Below, piece after piece: positions 42,541 through 51,615 of a stretch of DNA of 64,000 bases (position 1 is its first letter; each line of letters starts with the position of its first letter). Below the pieces are notes generated by a model. That model had not been told where the DNA came from, searched no databases, and saw only the letters and a list, made by a program, of their open reading frames with translations. This DNA is from Ruminococcus_G sp050944435 (GTDB lineage Bacteria > Bacillota > Clostridia > Lachnospirales > Lachnospiraceae), in assembly GCA_050944435.1 (NCBI GenBank), contig JBMNRB010000017.1, positions 1 to 64,000 on the forward strand. Direction: 5' to 3'. Made by a program: the position numbers and the translations under genes.

Positions 42541-43372
42541 TTAATCCGAGAACAGATTTATCCGAAATTGCCCAGGAGTAATTTTATATTTGCGGCGAAA
42601 GGCCGCAATATAAAAGGAAGCGGTGGCAAATCCCGACAGCGCGGCAATATGTTCGATGGGATAAGATGAGCTGGTCAAATATTGCCGGGAGGCGTGAAGA
42701 CGGGTGTTTATAATATATTGATAAGGTGAGTATCCAGTCTTCTTTTTGAAAAGCGTACAAAAACTGGAGAGACTTAAACCGGCGTGATGAGCCAGAAAGT
42801 CTAAGGTCAGAGGTTCGCTGTAATGGCTGTTAATATAATTGATTATTTTATTGATGGTGTCCACATTATTTTCTTTTGCCAGAAGAAGGCCCAATATTTC
42901 GTAGAGTTTTGCAGAGACAATGATTTCAGGATACTGTCTCGATGATCTGAAAGAGTAAACCAGTTCCTGAAATTTGGATAAAAACTCTGTATTGTTTTTC
43001 AGTTCAAAAAGGTGCCGGTTATGATTTGATGATAATAAATGAGAAAAAAAGGGCTGAAAATTTTTCCCGTTGAAATGGACCCACAGCATTTCCATGTTTC
43101 CTATTGCTCCATAAATATGGGGCTTTTGTGTTTCAAAAAGAAAAGCTTCTCCGGCGCAGGCTTCATAAGTCTGTCCTTCGGTAGAAAGAACAGCCCGTCC
43201 TTTCAGGATATACATAAGAAGGTAGTGGCAGTATTGTTTTCGTACAGCGCAGTATTCAGGAGAACAGTACGCGTGTCCGATATATTCCACATAGAGAAAT
43301 AAATCTTTTGCCGGCTGTGTTGGATTGTAAGATTGTTCAAAGGATTCCGGCAGTATTCCGGGAAGAAGATGG
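42541..43372 (-). pseudogene. AraC-family regulator, 5' end deleted (duplicate copy)
   Basis: The C-terminal AraC helix-turn-helix pair (L-T-L-D-F-L-A-H-H-A-G-L-S and I-A-A-L-S-G-F) and a cupin-type sensor domain are intact. The reading frame matches the intact paralogue (44517-45368) upstream through S-F-E-Q and P-G-I-L, up to about residue 5 of that protein. There it meets the truncated uroD-like gene, with no ATG and no ribosome site. A GTG at 43290 could give a 249-aa shortened product but has no ribosome-binding sequence. It is probably not expressed. Confidence 0.8.
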
Positions 43373-44497
43373 GAAAAGCATCCGGTTACCGTTCAGGATG
43401 TGTTTACCATGGCAGGAACAATGGAAGAAGATTTATTGGATGCCATGGGTGTAGACACGGTTCCTGCATATCCCCTGGGAACTCACTTTGGATTTACCAG
43501 GGATAAGGTAAAAGAATGGACAAATCCTCAGGGGCAGACCATTCTTGTGCCTGTTGATTTTAATCCTCAGCCGGATGGGAACGGAGGGTATTATGTACAT
43601 ACAAAGGGTGATTTAAGTCTTCCGCCTTCCGGCCATATGCCTGCCCAGTCATACTATTTTGACGCCGTTCTCAGGCAGGAACCTTTTGAGGAAGAAGAGT
43701 TAAAGCCCACAGACAATCTTATAGAGTGGAATCTGCTTGATGAAGATAATCTTCAGTATATTAAAAAACAGGCGGAAGAAGGGGCTGCCTGCGGCCGTGC
43801 CGTTGTTTTTGCGGCGCCGGGTATGGGTTTGGGAGATGCGGGAGATATCCCGGGGGATACCCTGAAACATCCCAGAGGAATCCGCAATTATACGGATTGG
43901 TATATGTCGGCATTGATCAGAGAAGATTTTGTAAAAGAACTGTTTGACAGACAGACGGATATTGCCATTGAGAATTTAAGAAGGATCAACGATGTATGCG
44001 GGGATCTTATTGATGTTGCCTTCACCTGTGCGACGGATTTATCTCATCAGCACAGCTTGTTTGTTTCGCCGGATGTGTTCAGAGAGTGTTACCTTCCTTA
44101 TTATCAGAGAGCAAACAATTGGATTCATGAGCATACCAATTGGAAAATCATGAAGCACAACTGCGGTGCAGTTCGGCCATTGATTCCCTTATTGATAGAA
44201 GCCGGATTCGATATTCTTAATCCGGTACAGACATCTGCAGACAATATGGATCCTCAGGAACTGAAAAATGAATTTGGAAAAGATATCACATTCTGGGGAG
44301 GGGGAGTGGATACCCAGAAGGTTCTTCCTTTTGGAACCCCGGAAGAAGTGAGAGAGCAGGTGCTGAGAAGGTGTGAAATCTTTTCCAAAGACGGAGGTTT
44401 TGTCTTCAATGCAATTCATATTGTTCAGGCGAATACACCGATAAAAAATATAGTGGCTATGGTCGATGCGGTGAAAGAATTTAATGGGGAAAAATAA
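43373..44497 (+). pseudogene. UroD-family methyltransferase-like gene, 5' end deleted (duplicate copy)
   Basis: Homology to the 419-aa paralogue at 45565-46824 starts at E-K-H-P-V (residue 46 of the paralogue) and runs to the end without a break. It lacks the first 45 residues, the promoter and the original start. A GTG (43400) or ATG (43409, with a weak AGGA) could initiate a 362-365-aa form. The H-N-C-G motif replaces H-C-C-G but keeps the H-x-C ligand pattern. The missing N-terminus holds the conserved M-A-V-D-F-G-G barrel strand, so a shortened product is probably inactive. Confidence 0.78.
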
Positions 44498-44516
44498 AAT
44501 TATACTGCAGAGAGTT

Positions 44517-45368
44517 TCAATGGTCGCTTAACTTTACCCGGAACTGCCGGGGGGTAATCTTATATTTCCGGCGAAAGGTGGCAATGTAGGAAGAGGCATC
44601 TGCGAACCCTACGTGGACAGCAATGTACTCAACGGAGTGGGTGGAACTGATCAAATGCTGCCGGGAAGCGTGAAGCCGAGTGTTTATTATATATTTATAG
44701 GGGGAATAGCCGGTTTCTTTTTTGAAAAGAGCACTGAAGCGGGAAACGCTTAAGTTTGCTTTATGCGCCAGAAATTCCAGGGTCAGCGGCTCCGGGTAAT
44801 GCTGGTTAATATAGCGGACAATCATATCGATGGAGTCTGTGTCGGTTATTTCCCCTTTGATCAGAAGCAGCCCCAGAATTTCATAGAGTCTGGCAGATAC
44901 GATGATTTCCGGATATTGCCGGGAATCGGCGTAGGAACTTACCAGATCCTGAAGCTTTGGAAGAAATTCTGCGTTATTCTGCAAATCAAACACATGGCCG
45001 CCAGGGTTGATGGAAATCAGATGCTGGAAAAAAGGCTGAAAGTTTTTCCCGTTGAAATGAACCCATAGTATTTCCAGGTTGCCGATAGCCCCATAGATAT
45101 GGGGCTTTTTTGTTTCAATTAAAAATGCCTGTCCTGCTTCTGCTTCATAGGTCTGTTCCTCCGTGGTAAAAACAACCTTTCCTTTTAAAACGTACATCAG
45201 CAGATAATGACAGTAACTTCTGCGGATCACGGAATATTCTGGAGAACAAAAAGAATGCCCGATATATTCCACATAAAGGAAAAGATTTTGGGCCGTCTGG
45301 GTTGCGTTATGTGCCTGTTCAAAGGAGTTGGATAATACGCCGGGAACGAGGCGGGAGTTGTATAACAT
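44517..45368 (-). CDS. AraC-family regulator (intact copy)
   Basis: 283 aa. An N-terminal cupin-like sensor domain has the AraC pattern Y-L-L-M-Y-V-L-K-G near residue 70, then K-K-P-H-I-Y-G and L-W-V-H-F-N-G-K near 115. Two C-terminal helix-turn-helix motifs follow (L-T-L-E-F-L-A-H-K-A-N-L-S and I-A-V-H-V-G-F-A-D-A-S-S-Y). It reads away from the UroD-like gene at 45565 over a 196-bp shared upstream region. It probably controls the UroD/lipoprotein transcript in response to a small ligand. Ribosome site is GAAGG. Confidence 0.92.
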   Translation of the reverse strand: MLYNSRLVPGVLSNSFEQAHNATQTAQNLFLYVEYIGHSFCSPEYSVIRRSYCHYLLMYVLKGKVVFTTEEQTYEAEAGQAFLIETKKPHIYGAIGNLEILWVHFNGKNFQPFFQHLISINPGGHVFDLQNNAEFLPKLQDLVSSYADSRQYPEIIVSARLYEILGLLLIKGEITDTDSIDMIVRYINQHYPEPLTLEFLAHKANLSVSRFSALFKKETGYSPYKYIINTRLHASRQHLISSTHSVEYIAVHVGFADASSYIATFRRKYKITPRQFRVKLSDH

Positions 45369-45564
45369 GAAAAAACCTTCTTTCGTTATTTTGATGATGT
45401 CTTAAGTATAATATTATATATAGTAAGATTTCAATACTTTTGTGGAAGTATTTCCGATGTATTCCAAAATAAAAAGGGATATAATGCATATAACATAAAG
45501 ATTAGAGCGCTCGTGAATAATAAGAAAATTATATTTTTGGCAAAAACTGGAAAGGACTTGGATT

Positions 45565-46824
45565 ATGACGGGAAGAGAGAGAGTAAGGACATCATTGAAT
45601 CATAAGGAACCGGATAAGATGGCGGTGGATTTCGGCGGAACCAACGATTCCACCATGCATGTCAGCTGTATAGAAGGGCTTCGTAATTATTATGGATTGG
45701 AAAAAAGACCGGTAGAAGTTGTGGATGTTTATACCATGGCGGGAATTATCGATAAAGATCTGGCAGACGCCATGGGAGTGGATACGGCTGCTGCATATCC
45801 CAATGGAACCATGTTTGGTTTTCCAAGGGATAAGGTAAAAGAATGGGTAAATCCTGATGGTCAGACCATTCTGGTACCGGAAGGATTCAATCCTCAGCCG
45901 GATGGAAACGGAGGATATTATGTACATCCTCAGGGAGATTTAAGTGTGCCTGCCTCGGGCCATATGCCGGCAAAATCTGTCTATTTTGACGCAATCATCC
46001 GTCAGGAACCTTTTGATGATGATGATTTAAGCGTGGACGATCAGATTGAAGAGTGGAAGATCCTGGATGATGACAATCTGCAGTACATTAAGGCACAGGC
46101 AGAAGAAGGATGCCGTCAGGGCCGCGCCGTTGTTCTGGCCGCTCCCGGCATGGGTCTGGGAGACGCCGCTGATATTCCCGGCGTGGGAATGAAACATCCC
46201 AAAGGAATCCGCAACTATACGGACTGGTATATGTCTCCTCTGTTAAGAGAAGATTTTGTGAAAGAAGTTTTTGATAAGCAGATGGATATTGCCATCGAAA
46301 ATCTGAGAAGGATTAACGAAGTCTGCGGGGATATGATAGAGGTTGCCTTTACCTGCGCGACAGACTTATCCCATCAGCACAGCCTGTTTATTTCACCGGA
46401 TGTTTTCCGGGAGGTTTATCTTCCGTATTATCAGAAAGCCAATAACTGGATTCATGAAAACACCAACTGGAAGATCTTGAAACATTGCTGCGGAGCTGTA
46501 AGACCATTGATTCCGCTGCTGATTGAAGCTGGATTTGACGCATTGAATCCGGTACAGACATCCGCGGATAATATGGATCCCCAGGAACTGAAAAATGAAT
46601 TTGGAAAAGATATTTCCTTTTGGGGCGGCGGTGTAGATACGCAGAAGGTACTGCCCTTTGGAACACCGGAAGAGGTGCGGGAGCAGGTGCTGAGAAGATG
46701 TGAAATTTTCTCTAAAGACGGCGGATTTATTTATAACGCAGTACATATCATTCAGGCAAATACTCCGGTGGAGAATATTGTGGCCATGATTGATGCGGTA
46801 AAGGAGTTCAACGGAGATAAATAA
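45565..46824 (+). CDS. UroD-family methyltransferase-like protein (intact copy)
   Basis: 419-aa TIM-barrel protein of the uroporphyrinogen decarboxylase superfamily. It opens T-G-R-E-R-V-x-x-x-L-x-H-K-E-P-D, the common start of catabolic members. The H-C-C-G motif at about 307-310 gives the H-x-C zinc-ligand pattern seen in corrinoid methyltransferases. It is much longer than HemE and there are no haem genes around. No corrinoid protein is encoded nearby. The following gene, 21 bp on, is a sugar-binding-like lipoprotein, and the divergent gene is an AraC regulator. The trio looks like a small inducible catabolic or sensing unit. Ribosome site GGAAAGGA. Confidence 0.85.
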   Translation: MTGRERVRTSLNHKEPDKMAVDFGGTNDSTMHVSCIEGLRNYYGLEKRPVEVVDVYTMAGIIDKDLADAMGVDTAAAYPNGTMFGFPRDKVKEWVNPDGQTILVPEGFNPQPDGNGGYYVHPQGDLSVPASGHMPAKSVYFDAIIRQEPFDDDDLSVDDQIEEWKILDDDNLQYIKAQAEEGCRQGRAVVLAAPGMGLGDAADIPGVGMKHPKGIRNYTDWYMSPLLREDFVKEVFDKQMDIAIENLRRINEVCGDMIEVAFTCATDLSHQHSLFISPDVFREVYLPYYQKANNWIHENTNWKILKHCCGAVRPLIPLLIEAGFDALNPVQTSADNMDPQELKNEFGKDISFWGGGVDTQKVLPFGTPEEVREQVLRRCEIFSKDGGFIYNAVHIIQANTPVENIVAMIDAVKEFNGDK

Positions 46825-46845
46825 GAAAAATTGGAGGAAGCAGCT

Positions 46846-47874
46846 ATGAAAAGAAGAGTATTGGGTATGATCAGCGCAGCAATGGTAGGAATAATGCTGG
46901 TTACTGGTTGCGGAAGTAATGAGAGCGCTCAGACAGAGGAGAAATCTGATTCACAGGCGACAGAAAGCGCTTCAACAGAAGAAGAGGAATCTTCAGGGGA
47001 AGCAAAGAAAATCGGTATGGTTGTCAATTATGCGGGACAGGATCCCTATCAGACCTCTTATTATGATACTATGGTTTCCTATGCCAAGGAGCAGGGAGTT
47101 GATCTGCAGATACTGGACCCCAAGGGGGATTCCACAACCCAGGCAAATCAGGTACAGGATCTGATTAATATGAAATGTGACTGCATTATCATCTGGCCGG
47201 TAAACAGTGAAGCGGCAGTGGCTTCTGCCAGAGCGGTGACAAGCGCGGGAATTCCCTGTATGACAGCCAATACAAGGATTTCAGAAGCGGGAGAAGAATT
47301 TATTAAATGCCACGTAGGTCCCTCCTGTGTGGAAGAAAGTAAACAGACAGCCCAGGAAATGGTAAAACAATTGGGAGAAGATGCGAAAATTGTTGAGATT
47401 TCAGGACCGGCAGGATATTCAGCAGCTTTGGAAAGAACACAGGGCCTGCAGGAAGGAATCGAAGGAACCAACGTTGAGATCATGGACAGCCAGACTGGTG
47501 AAGGAAACCGGGAAAAATGTCAGCAGATTGCAGAAAACTATCTGGTAAAATATGGTGAAGGCGAACTGGATGCGATCTTCGTATATGATGACAATGGAGC
47601 TTTTGGCGCTTATAACGCAGTGGAAGCGGCTGGAAGACAAGATGATGTAAAAATCTATGCGGGAGCTTCCGGAAGCTACGAAACCCTGCAGTGGGTAAAA
47701 GACGGCAAGATTGCCGCAACCGTTATGCAGTCTCCTTACTATGATGCAGAAACAGCTCTTGATATGGCGGTAAAACTGGCAAACGGAGAAGAGCCGGATA
47801 ACTTTGACAATAATATTGAGACACCGCTGGCTACGGCTGAGACAGTAGATTCTCTGGAACTGGAAGAATGGTAA
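46846..47874 (+). CDS. sugar-binding-like lipoprotein (type I PBP fold)
   Basis: 342 aa. Lipobox V-T-G-C (Cys at about 22), then a Ser/Glu/Thr-rich linker and a type I periplasmic-binding domain from about residue 55 (I-G-M-V-V-N-Y-A-G-Q-D-P-Y). The start is ATG 46846 after GGAGGAAG; the TTG at 46831 overlaps that site. No permease or ATPase gene follows. It is co-transcribed with the UroD-like gene and ends at a strong terminator. As with the lipoprotein at 38966-39970, the partner transporter is unknown. Confidence 0.88.
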   Translation: MKRRVLGMISAAMVGIMLVTGCGSNESAQTEEKSDSQATESASTEEEESSGEAKKIGMVVNYAGQDPYQTSYYDTMVSYAKEQGVDLQILDPKGDSTTQANQVQDLINMKCDCIIIWPVNSEAAVASARAVTSAGIPCMTANTRISEAGEEFIKCHVGPSCVEESKQTAQEMVKQLGEDAKIVEISGPAGYSAALERTQGLQEGIEGTNVEIMDSQTGEGNREKCQQIAENYLVKYGEGELDAIFVYDDNGAFGAYNAVEAAGRQDDVKIYAGASGSYETLQWVKDGKIAATVMQSPYYDAETALDMAVKLANGEEPDNFDNNIETPLATAETVDSLELEEW

Positions 47875-47896
47875 ATTATAGAAAGCTTAAGATGAT

Positions 47897-47935
47897 GCAG
47901 GCAGCGCTTTTAATGGCGCTGCCTGCGGTATTTTC
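47897..47935 (+). terminator. terminator after UroD/lipoprotein operon
   Basis: GCAGGCAGCGC / GCGCTGCCTGC perfect stem (47897-47926), followed by GGTATTTTC. Confidence 0.8.
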
Positions 47936-48036
47936 TGAAAGCCTGTGGAAGGCAGAAAATGGAATACTTGAAAGATGGAAAAAATTATGATAAACTAATC
48001 CAGAACTATAGCGTCGATACAGGGGCGTAAAAAATA

Positions 48037-48561
48037 ATGAACAAGGGAAAAAGCAATCTTATTTTAATCGGCATGCCGGCGGTGGGAAAAAGTACGGTTG
48101 GAGTCATTCTTGCAAAAGAGTTGGGATATCAATTTCTGGATTCCGATCTGCTGATACAGCAAAAAGAGGGAAAACTGCTGAAAGATATCATTGCCAGCAA
48201 AGGAACGGAAGGGTTTATTTCCGTTGAAAACGCAGTAAATGCATCCATAGAGGCAGAGCGATCTGTCATCGCAACCGGAGGCAGCGTGGTATACGGAAAA
48301 GAGGCCATGGCACATCTGCGGGAAATCGGGGAAATCATTTACTTGAAAATTTCCTATGCATGTTTAGAGGCTCGTCTGCATAACCTGAGAGGTAGAGGGG
48401 TTGTACTGAGAAAGGGGCAGACACTTTACGATATCTACGAAGAACGGACGGTCCTTTACGAAAAATATGCAGATTATATTGTGAATGCAGATGGGAAAGG
48501 CATTGAGGAAACCCTGGAGGAAATTTTGCTGCTGGTGAAGGACAGGACAGGAAAATTTTAA
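48037..48561 (+). CDS. aroK: shikimate kinase
   Basis: 174 aa, the usual AroK length. Phosphorylates shikimate at O3 with ATP in aromatic amino-acid synthesis. Walker A G-M-P-A-V-G-K-S-T is near residue 11-19, D-S-D near 36-38 binds shikimate, and A-T-G-G-S-V near 76-81 contacts substrate. The lid region has R-G-R-G-V-V. Only a weak ribosome site (AGGGGCG, 11 bases off) precedes the ATG. It is isolated from other aro genes. Confidence 0.9.
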   Translation: MNKGKSNLILIGMPAVGKSTVGVILAKELGYQFLDSDLLIQQKEGKLLKDIIASKGTEGFISVENAVNASIEAERSVIATGGSVVYGKEAMAHLREIGEIIYLKISYACLEARLHNLRGRGVVLRKGQTLYDIYEERTVLYEKYADYIVNADGKGIEETLEEILLLVKDRTGKF

Positions 48562-48579
48562 CTTTTTTTTACGAATTAA

Positions 48580-48608
48580 TTGAATTTCTATAACGTATGA
48601 GGTATGCT
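48580..48608 (+). promoter_or_regulatory. murA promoter
   Basis: TTGAAT (48580-48585), 17 nt, TATGCT (48603-48608). A small hairpin GTGTATGC / GCGTACAC (48627-48652) lies in the leader before the ribosome site. Confidence 0.55.
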
Positions 48609-48674
48609 AATTAATAATGATTGTGTGTGTATGCCTGAAGGGGAGCGTACACCAAAAAATATCCGAGGTGGAAT

Positions 48675-49967
48675 ATGGAACAGTATATTATAAAAGGTGG
48701 TAATCCGTTAGTTGGGGAAGTAGAAATTGGGGGAGCTAAGAATGCCGCACTGGCCATACTCGCAGCAGCGATTATGACGGACGAAACGGTTTGCATCGAT
48801 AATCTTCCGGATGTAAGGGATATTAATGTTCTTCTGGAAGCGATTGAGATGATTGGCGCTACGGTAGACAGAGTCGACCGGCATACGGTCAGAATCAACG
48901 GCTCGACCATCGGGGACGTGAGCGTTGATTATGAGTATATTAAAAAAATTCGCGCATCTTACTATTTGTTGGGCGCTTTGCTTGGGAAATATAAAAAAGC
49001 GGAAGTTCCGCTTCCAGGCGGCTGTAATATCGGCAGCCGTCCTATCGATCAGCATTTAAAAGGATTCAGAGCTTTGGGAGCTTCTGTGGATATTTTGCAT
49101 GGCGCAATTGTTGCCAGAGCTTCCAGCCTGGAAGGAAGCCATATCTTTCTGGACATGGTTTCTGTGGGCGCCACCATCAATATCATGATGGCCGCTTCCA
49201 TGGCAAAGGGAAGAACCATTATTGAAAACGCGGCCCGTGAGCCTCATGTGGTGGACGTGGCTAACTTTTTAAACAGTATGGGAGCCAATATCAAAGGCGC
49301 CGGTACGGATGTTATTCGTATCAAAGGCGTGGATCAGCTTCATGCTACGAATTATTCCATTGTGCCGGATATGATTGAAGCGGGAACCTATATGATGGCG
49401 GCAGCAGCCACAAAAGGGGATATCTTAATTAAAAATGTTATACCGAAGCATCTGGAAGCGACAACGGCGAAACTGGTTGAAATTGGATGTGAAGTGGAAG
49501 AATTTGATGATGCCATCCGTGTCAACGCATCCCGCAGACTGAAACGGACACATGTAAAGACGCTTCCCTATCCAGGATTTCCCACGGATATGCAGCCGCA
49601 GATGGCAGTGGTACTTACCATGTCGGAAGGGACAAGTATTGTCACAGAAAGTATATTTGAGAATCGTTTTAAATATGCGGACGAGCTGGCCCGAATGGGT
49701 GCGGACATCAAGGTGGAAGGAAATACGGCGATTATCGACGGTGTGGAAAGGCTGACGGGTGCGAGAGTCAGCGCTCCGGATCTGAGAGCCGGCGCAGCGC
49801 TGGTTATTGCTGGCCTTGCTGCAGACGGTATTACCATGGTGGATGATATCATGTATGTGCAGCGGGGATATGAAGATTTCGAAGGGAAACTGACGAATCT
49901 GGGCGCTAATATTCAGCGTGTATTCAGTGAGAAAGAAGTGCAGAAATTTAAACTTCGGATAGGATGA
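48675..49967 (+). CDS. murA: UDP-N-acetylglucosamine 1-carboxyvinyltransferase
   Basis: 430 aa. First committed step of peptidoglycan synthesis: transfer of enolpyruvate from PEP to UDP-GlcNAc. K-N-A near residue 22 and the catalytic cysteine in P-G-G-C-N-I-G-S-R-P at about 117 are both present, so the fosfomycin target residue is kept. It has the six-fold repeat architecture of EPSP synthases. CGAGGTGG ribosome site. Whether a second murA exists elsewhere cannot be seen. Confidence 0.96.
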   Translation: MEQYIIKGGNPLVGEVEIGGAKNAALAILAAAIMTDETVCIDNLPDVRDINVLLEAIEMIGATVDRVDRHTVRINGSTIGDVSVDYEYIKKIRASYYLLGALLGKYKKAEVPLPGGCNIGSRPIDQHLKGFRALGASVDILHGAIVARASSLEGSHIFLDMVSVGATINIMMAASMAKGRTIIENAAREPHVVDVANFLNSMGANIKGAGTDVIRIKGVDQLHATNYSIVPDMIEAGTYMMAAAATKGDILIKNVIPKHLEATTAKLVEIGCEVEEFDDAIRVNASRRLKRTHVKTLPYPGFPTDMQPQMAVVLTMSEGTSIVTESIFENRFKYADELARMGADIKVEGNTAIIDGVERLTGARVSAPDLRAGAALVIAGLAADGITMVDDIMYVQRGYEDFEGKLTNLGANIQRVFSEKEVQKFKLRIG

Positions 49968-49979
49968 TAAAATTGGTAC

Positions 49980-50008
49980 TTGACGCATAAGAAGAAAAGC
50001 GTTATAGT
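49980..50008 (+). promoter_or_regulatory. metK promoter
   Basis: TTGACG (49980-49985), 17 nt, TATAGT (50003-50008), about 20 bases before the riboswitch. Confidence 0.75.
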
Positions 50009-50036
50009 ACCAACATAACAATATAATATTTGCTTT

Positions 50037-50136
50037 CTCTTTATTCAGAGTGATGGAGATACAAAGGATCTGTGAAGTCACGGCAACCCCCGCAGTGGAA
50101 GGTGCCAACCTGAGCGAGTAATCGAACAATAAGGGG
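50037..50136 (+). promoter_or_regulatory. SAM-I (S-box) riboswitch
   Basis: P1 is CTCTTTATT / AATAAGGGG (50037-50045 and 50128-50136). AGAGTGATGGAGA, GGATCT and CACGGCAACC are core S-box elements. GGTGCCAACCTGAG and the CGAGTAATCG hairpin complete P3/P4. SAM binding should stabilise P1 and allow the terminator at 50154 to form, lowering metK expression. Confidence 0.93.
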
Positions 50137-50153
50137 ATTTGAATTTGAATGAT

Positions 50154-50185
50154 AAAGTCCGCTTATATGCGGACTTTTCTTTTTT
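50154..50185 (+). terminator. riboswitch expression-platform terminator
   Basis: AAAGTCCGC / GCGGACTTT stem (50154-50177), then TCTTTTTT. Confidence 0.92.
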
Positions 50186-50223
50186 GAGAGGAAAGCAGTC
50201 ATTTACAACAAAGGAGAAGAGAC

Positions 50224-51411
50224 ATGGAGAAATTATTATTTACCTCGGAATCTGTAACAGAAGGCCATCCGGATAAAATGTGCGATCAGATCTCTGACGC
50301 GATTCTGGATGAGTTGTTAAAACAAGATCCCATGAGCCGGGTAGCTTGCGAAACCTGCGTAACGACAGGTCTGGTCATGGTAATGGGAGAAATTACCACA
50401 TCGGCATACGTGGATATCCAGAAGGTTGTCCGGGATACGGTGCGTGAAATCGGCTATACCCGTGGAAAATTCGGTTTTGATGCCGATACCTGCGGAGTAA
50501 TGACCGCTATTGACGAGCAGTCCGCTGACATCGCGCTGGGAGTTGATAAAGCTCTGGAAGCCAAAGAAAATAAAATGTCAGATGAAGAGATAGACGCCAT
50601 TGGTGCAGGAGATCAGGGAATGATGTTCGGATATGCCACCAATGAAACACCGGAGTACATGCCATATCCCATCGCATTGGCTCATAAGCTGGCGCTGCAG
50701 CTCACAAAAGTAAGGAAAGACGGCACTCTTCCTTATCTGCGGCCCGATGGAAAGACACAGGTGACAGTGGAATACAGCAAAGAAGGAAAACCCATTCGTC
50801 TGGATGCGGTGGTATGCTCCACGCAGCATGACCCGGCAGTTACACAGGAACAGATTCATGAAGATATTAAGAAATATGTATTTGCTCCCATTATTCCGGA
50901 AGATATGGTGGATGAAGATACGAAATACTTTATCAATCCCACAGGACGCTTCGTTATCGGAGGTCCTCATGGGGACAGCGGTCTGACAGGCCGTAAGATT
51001 ATTGTGGATACTTACGGCGGATACGCCCGTCACGGCGGCGGAGCTTTTTCCGGAAAAGACTGCACAAAGGTTGACCGTTCTGCAGCGTATGCCGCCAGAT
51101 ACGTGGCAAAGAACATAGTAGCTGCAGGCCTGGCAGACAAGTGTGAGATTCAGCTGTCTTATGCCATCGGAGTGGCTCATCCCACATCTGTGATGGTGGA
51201 TACGGCCGGAACCGGCAAACTCTCTGATGAAAAGCTGGTGGAAATTATCCGCGAGAACTTTGATTTAAGACCGGCGGGAATTATCAAGATGTTGGATCTG
51301 CGCCGTCCTATTTACAAACAGACGGCGGCTTACGGTCATTTTGGAAGAGACGATCTGGATCTGCCCTGGGAAAAACTGGACAAAGTGGAAACACTGAAAA
51401 AGTATTTATAA
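50224..51411 (+). CDS. metK: S-adenosylmethionine synthetase
   Basis: 395 aa, normal length. Makes SAM from methionine and ATP. The N-terminal E-G-H-P-D-K (residues 14-19) is conserved, with G-A-G-D-Q-G-M-M-F-G-Y near 121-131 and the P-loop-like G-G-P-x-G-D-S-G-L-T-G-R-K near 250. AAAGGAGAAGAG precedes the ATG. Controlled by the SAM-I riboswitch directly upstream, a direct product-feedback loop. Confidence 0.97.
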   Translation: MEKLLFTSESVTEGHPDKMCDQISDAILDELLKQDPMSRVACETCVTTGLVMVMGEITTSAYVDIQKVVRDTVREIGYTRGKFGFDADTCGVMTAIDEQSADIALGVDKALEAKENKMSDEEIDAIGAGDQGMMFGYATNETPEYMPYPIALAHKLALQLTKVRKDGTLPYLRPDGKTQVTVEYSKEGKPIRLDAVVCSTQHDPAVTQEQIHEDIKKYVFAPIIPEDMVDEDTKYFINPTGRFVIGGPHGDSGLTGRKIIVDTYGGYARHGGGAFSGKDCTKVDRSAAYAARYVAKNIVAAGLADKCEIQLSYAIGVAHPTSVMVDTAGTGKLSDEKLVEIIRENFDLRPAGIIKMLDLRRPIYKQTAAYGHFGRDDLDLPWEKLDKVETLKKYL

Positions 51412-51425
51412 GGTTTGCAAAAAGA

Positions 51426-51456
51426 TGCTCTGAGTATTGTACTCAGGGCATTTTTT
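51426..51456 (+). terminator. terminator after metK
   Basis: TGCTCTGAGTA / TACTCAGGGCA stem with wobble, loop TTG, then TTTTTT. Confidence 0.9.
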
Positions 51457-51485
51457 ATGTGAATCAGGTCTTTCAGACAGGGCGT

Positions 51486-51523
51486 CATAGTTTCCTGATG
51501 GTAACTATGGCACAATATTGTGC
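51486..51523 (+). promoter_or_regulatory. two adjacent palindromes upstream of the ABC/ATP-grasp operon
   Basis: CATAGTTTCC-TGAT-GGTAACTATG (51486-51509, one mismatch) is followed directly by the perfect palindrome GCACAATATTGTGC (51510-51523). A weak promoter TTTACG-17-TAAGAT may start just after. They could be operators or RNA hairpins. Confidence 0.45.
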
Positions 51524-51615
51524 TTACTTTACGGTTTCTTTTCCTGGAGATAAGATAATGACAGAAAAAAGGTCGGGCGGCAGACCTATGATCAATAAGA
51601 GAGGAGAAAGAAATC

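Larger units (their letters stand above)
42541..46824. repeat. tandem duplication of a divergent AraC/UroD-like gene pair
   Basis: Unit 1 (42541-44497) and unit 2 (44517-46824) each contain a minus-strand araC and a plus-strand uroD-like gene. Both proteins are highly similar between units along their length. Unit 1 lacks the intergenic region and both 5' ends, a loss of about 350 bp relative to unit 2. Confidence 0.88.

Noticed and set aside
42541..44497. Left AraC/UroD pair as two functional genes with GTG starts
   Set aside because: Neither has a ribosome site or promoter at the alternative start. Alignment to the right-hand copy shows both 5' ends are missing.
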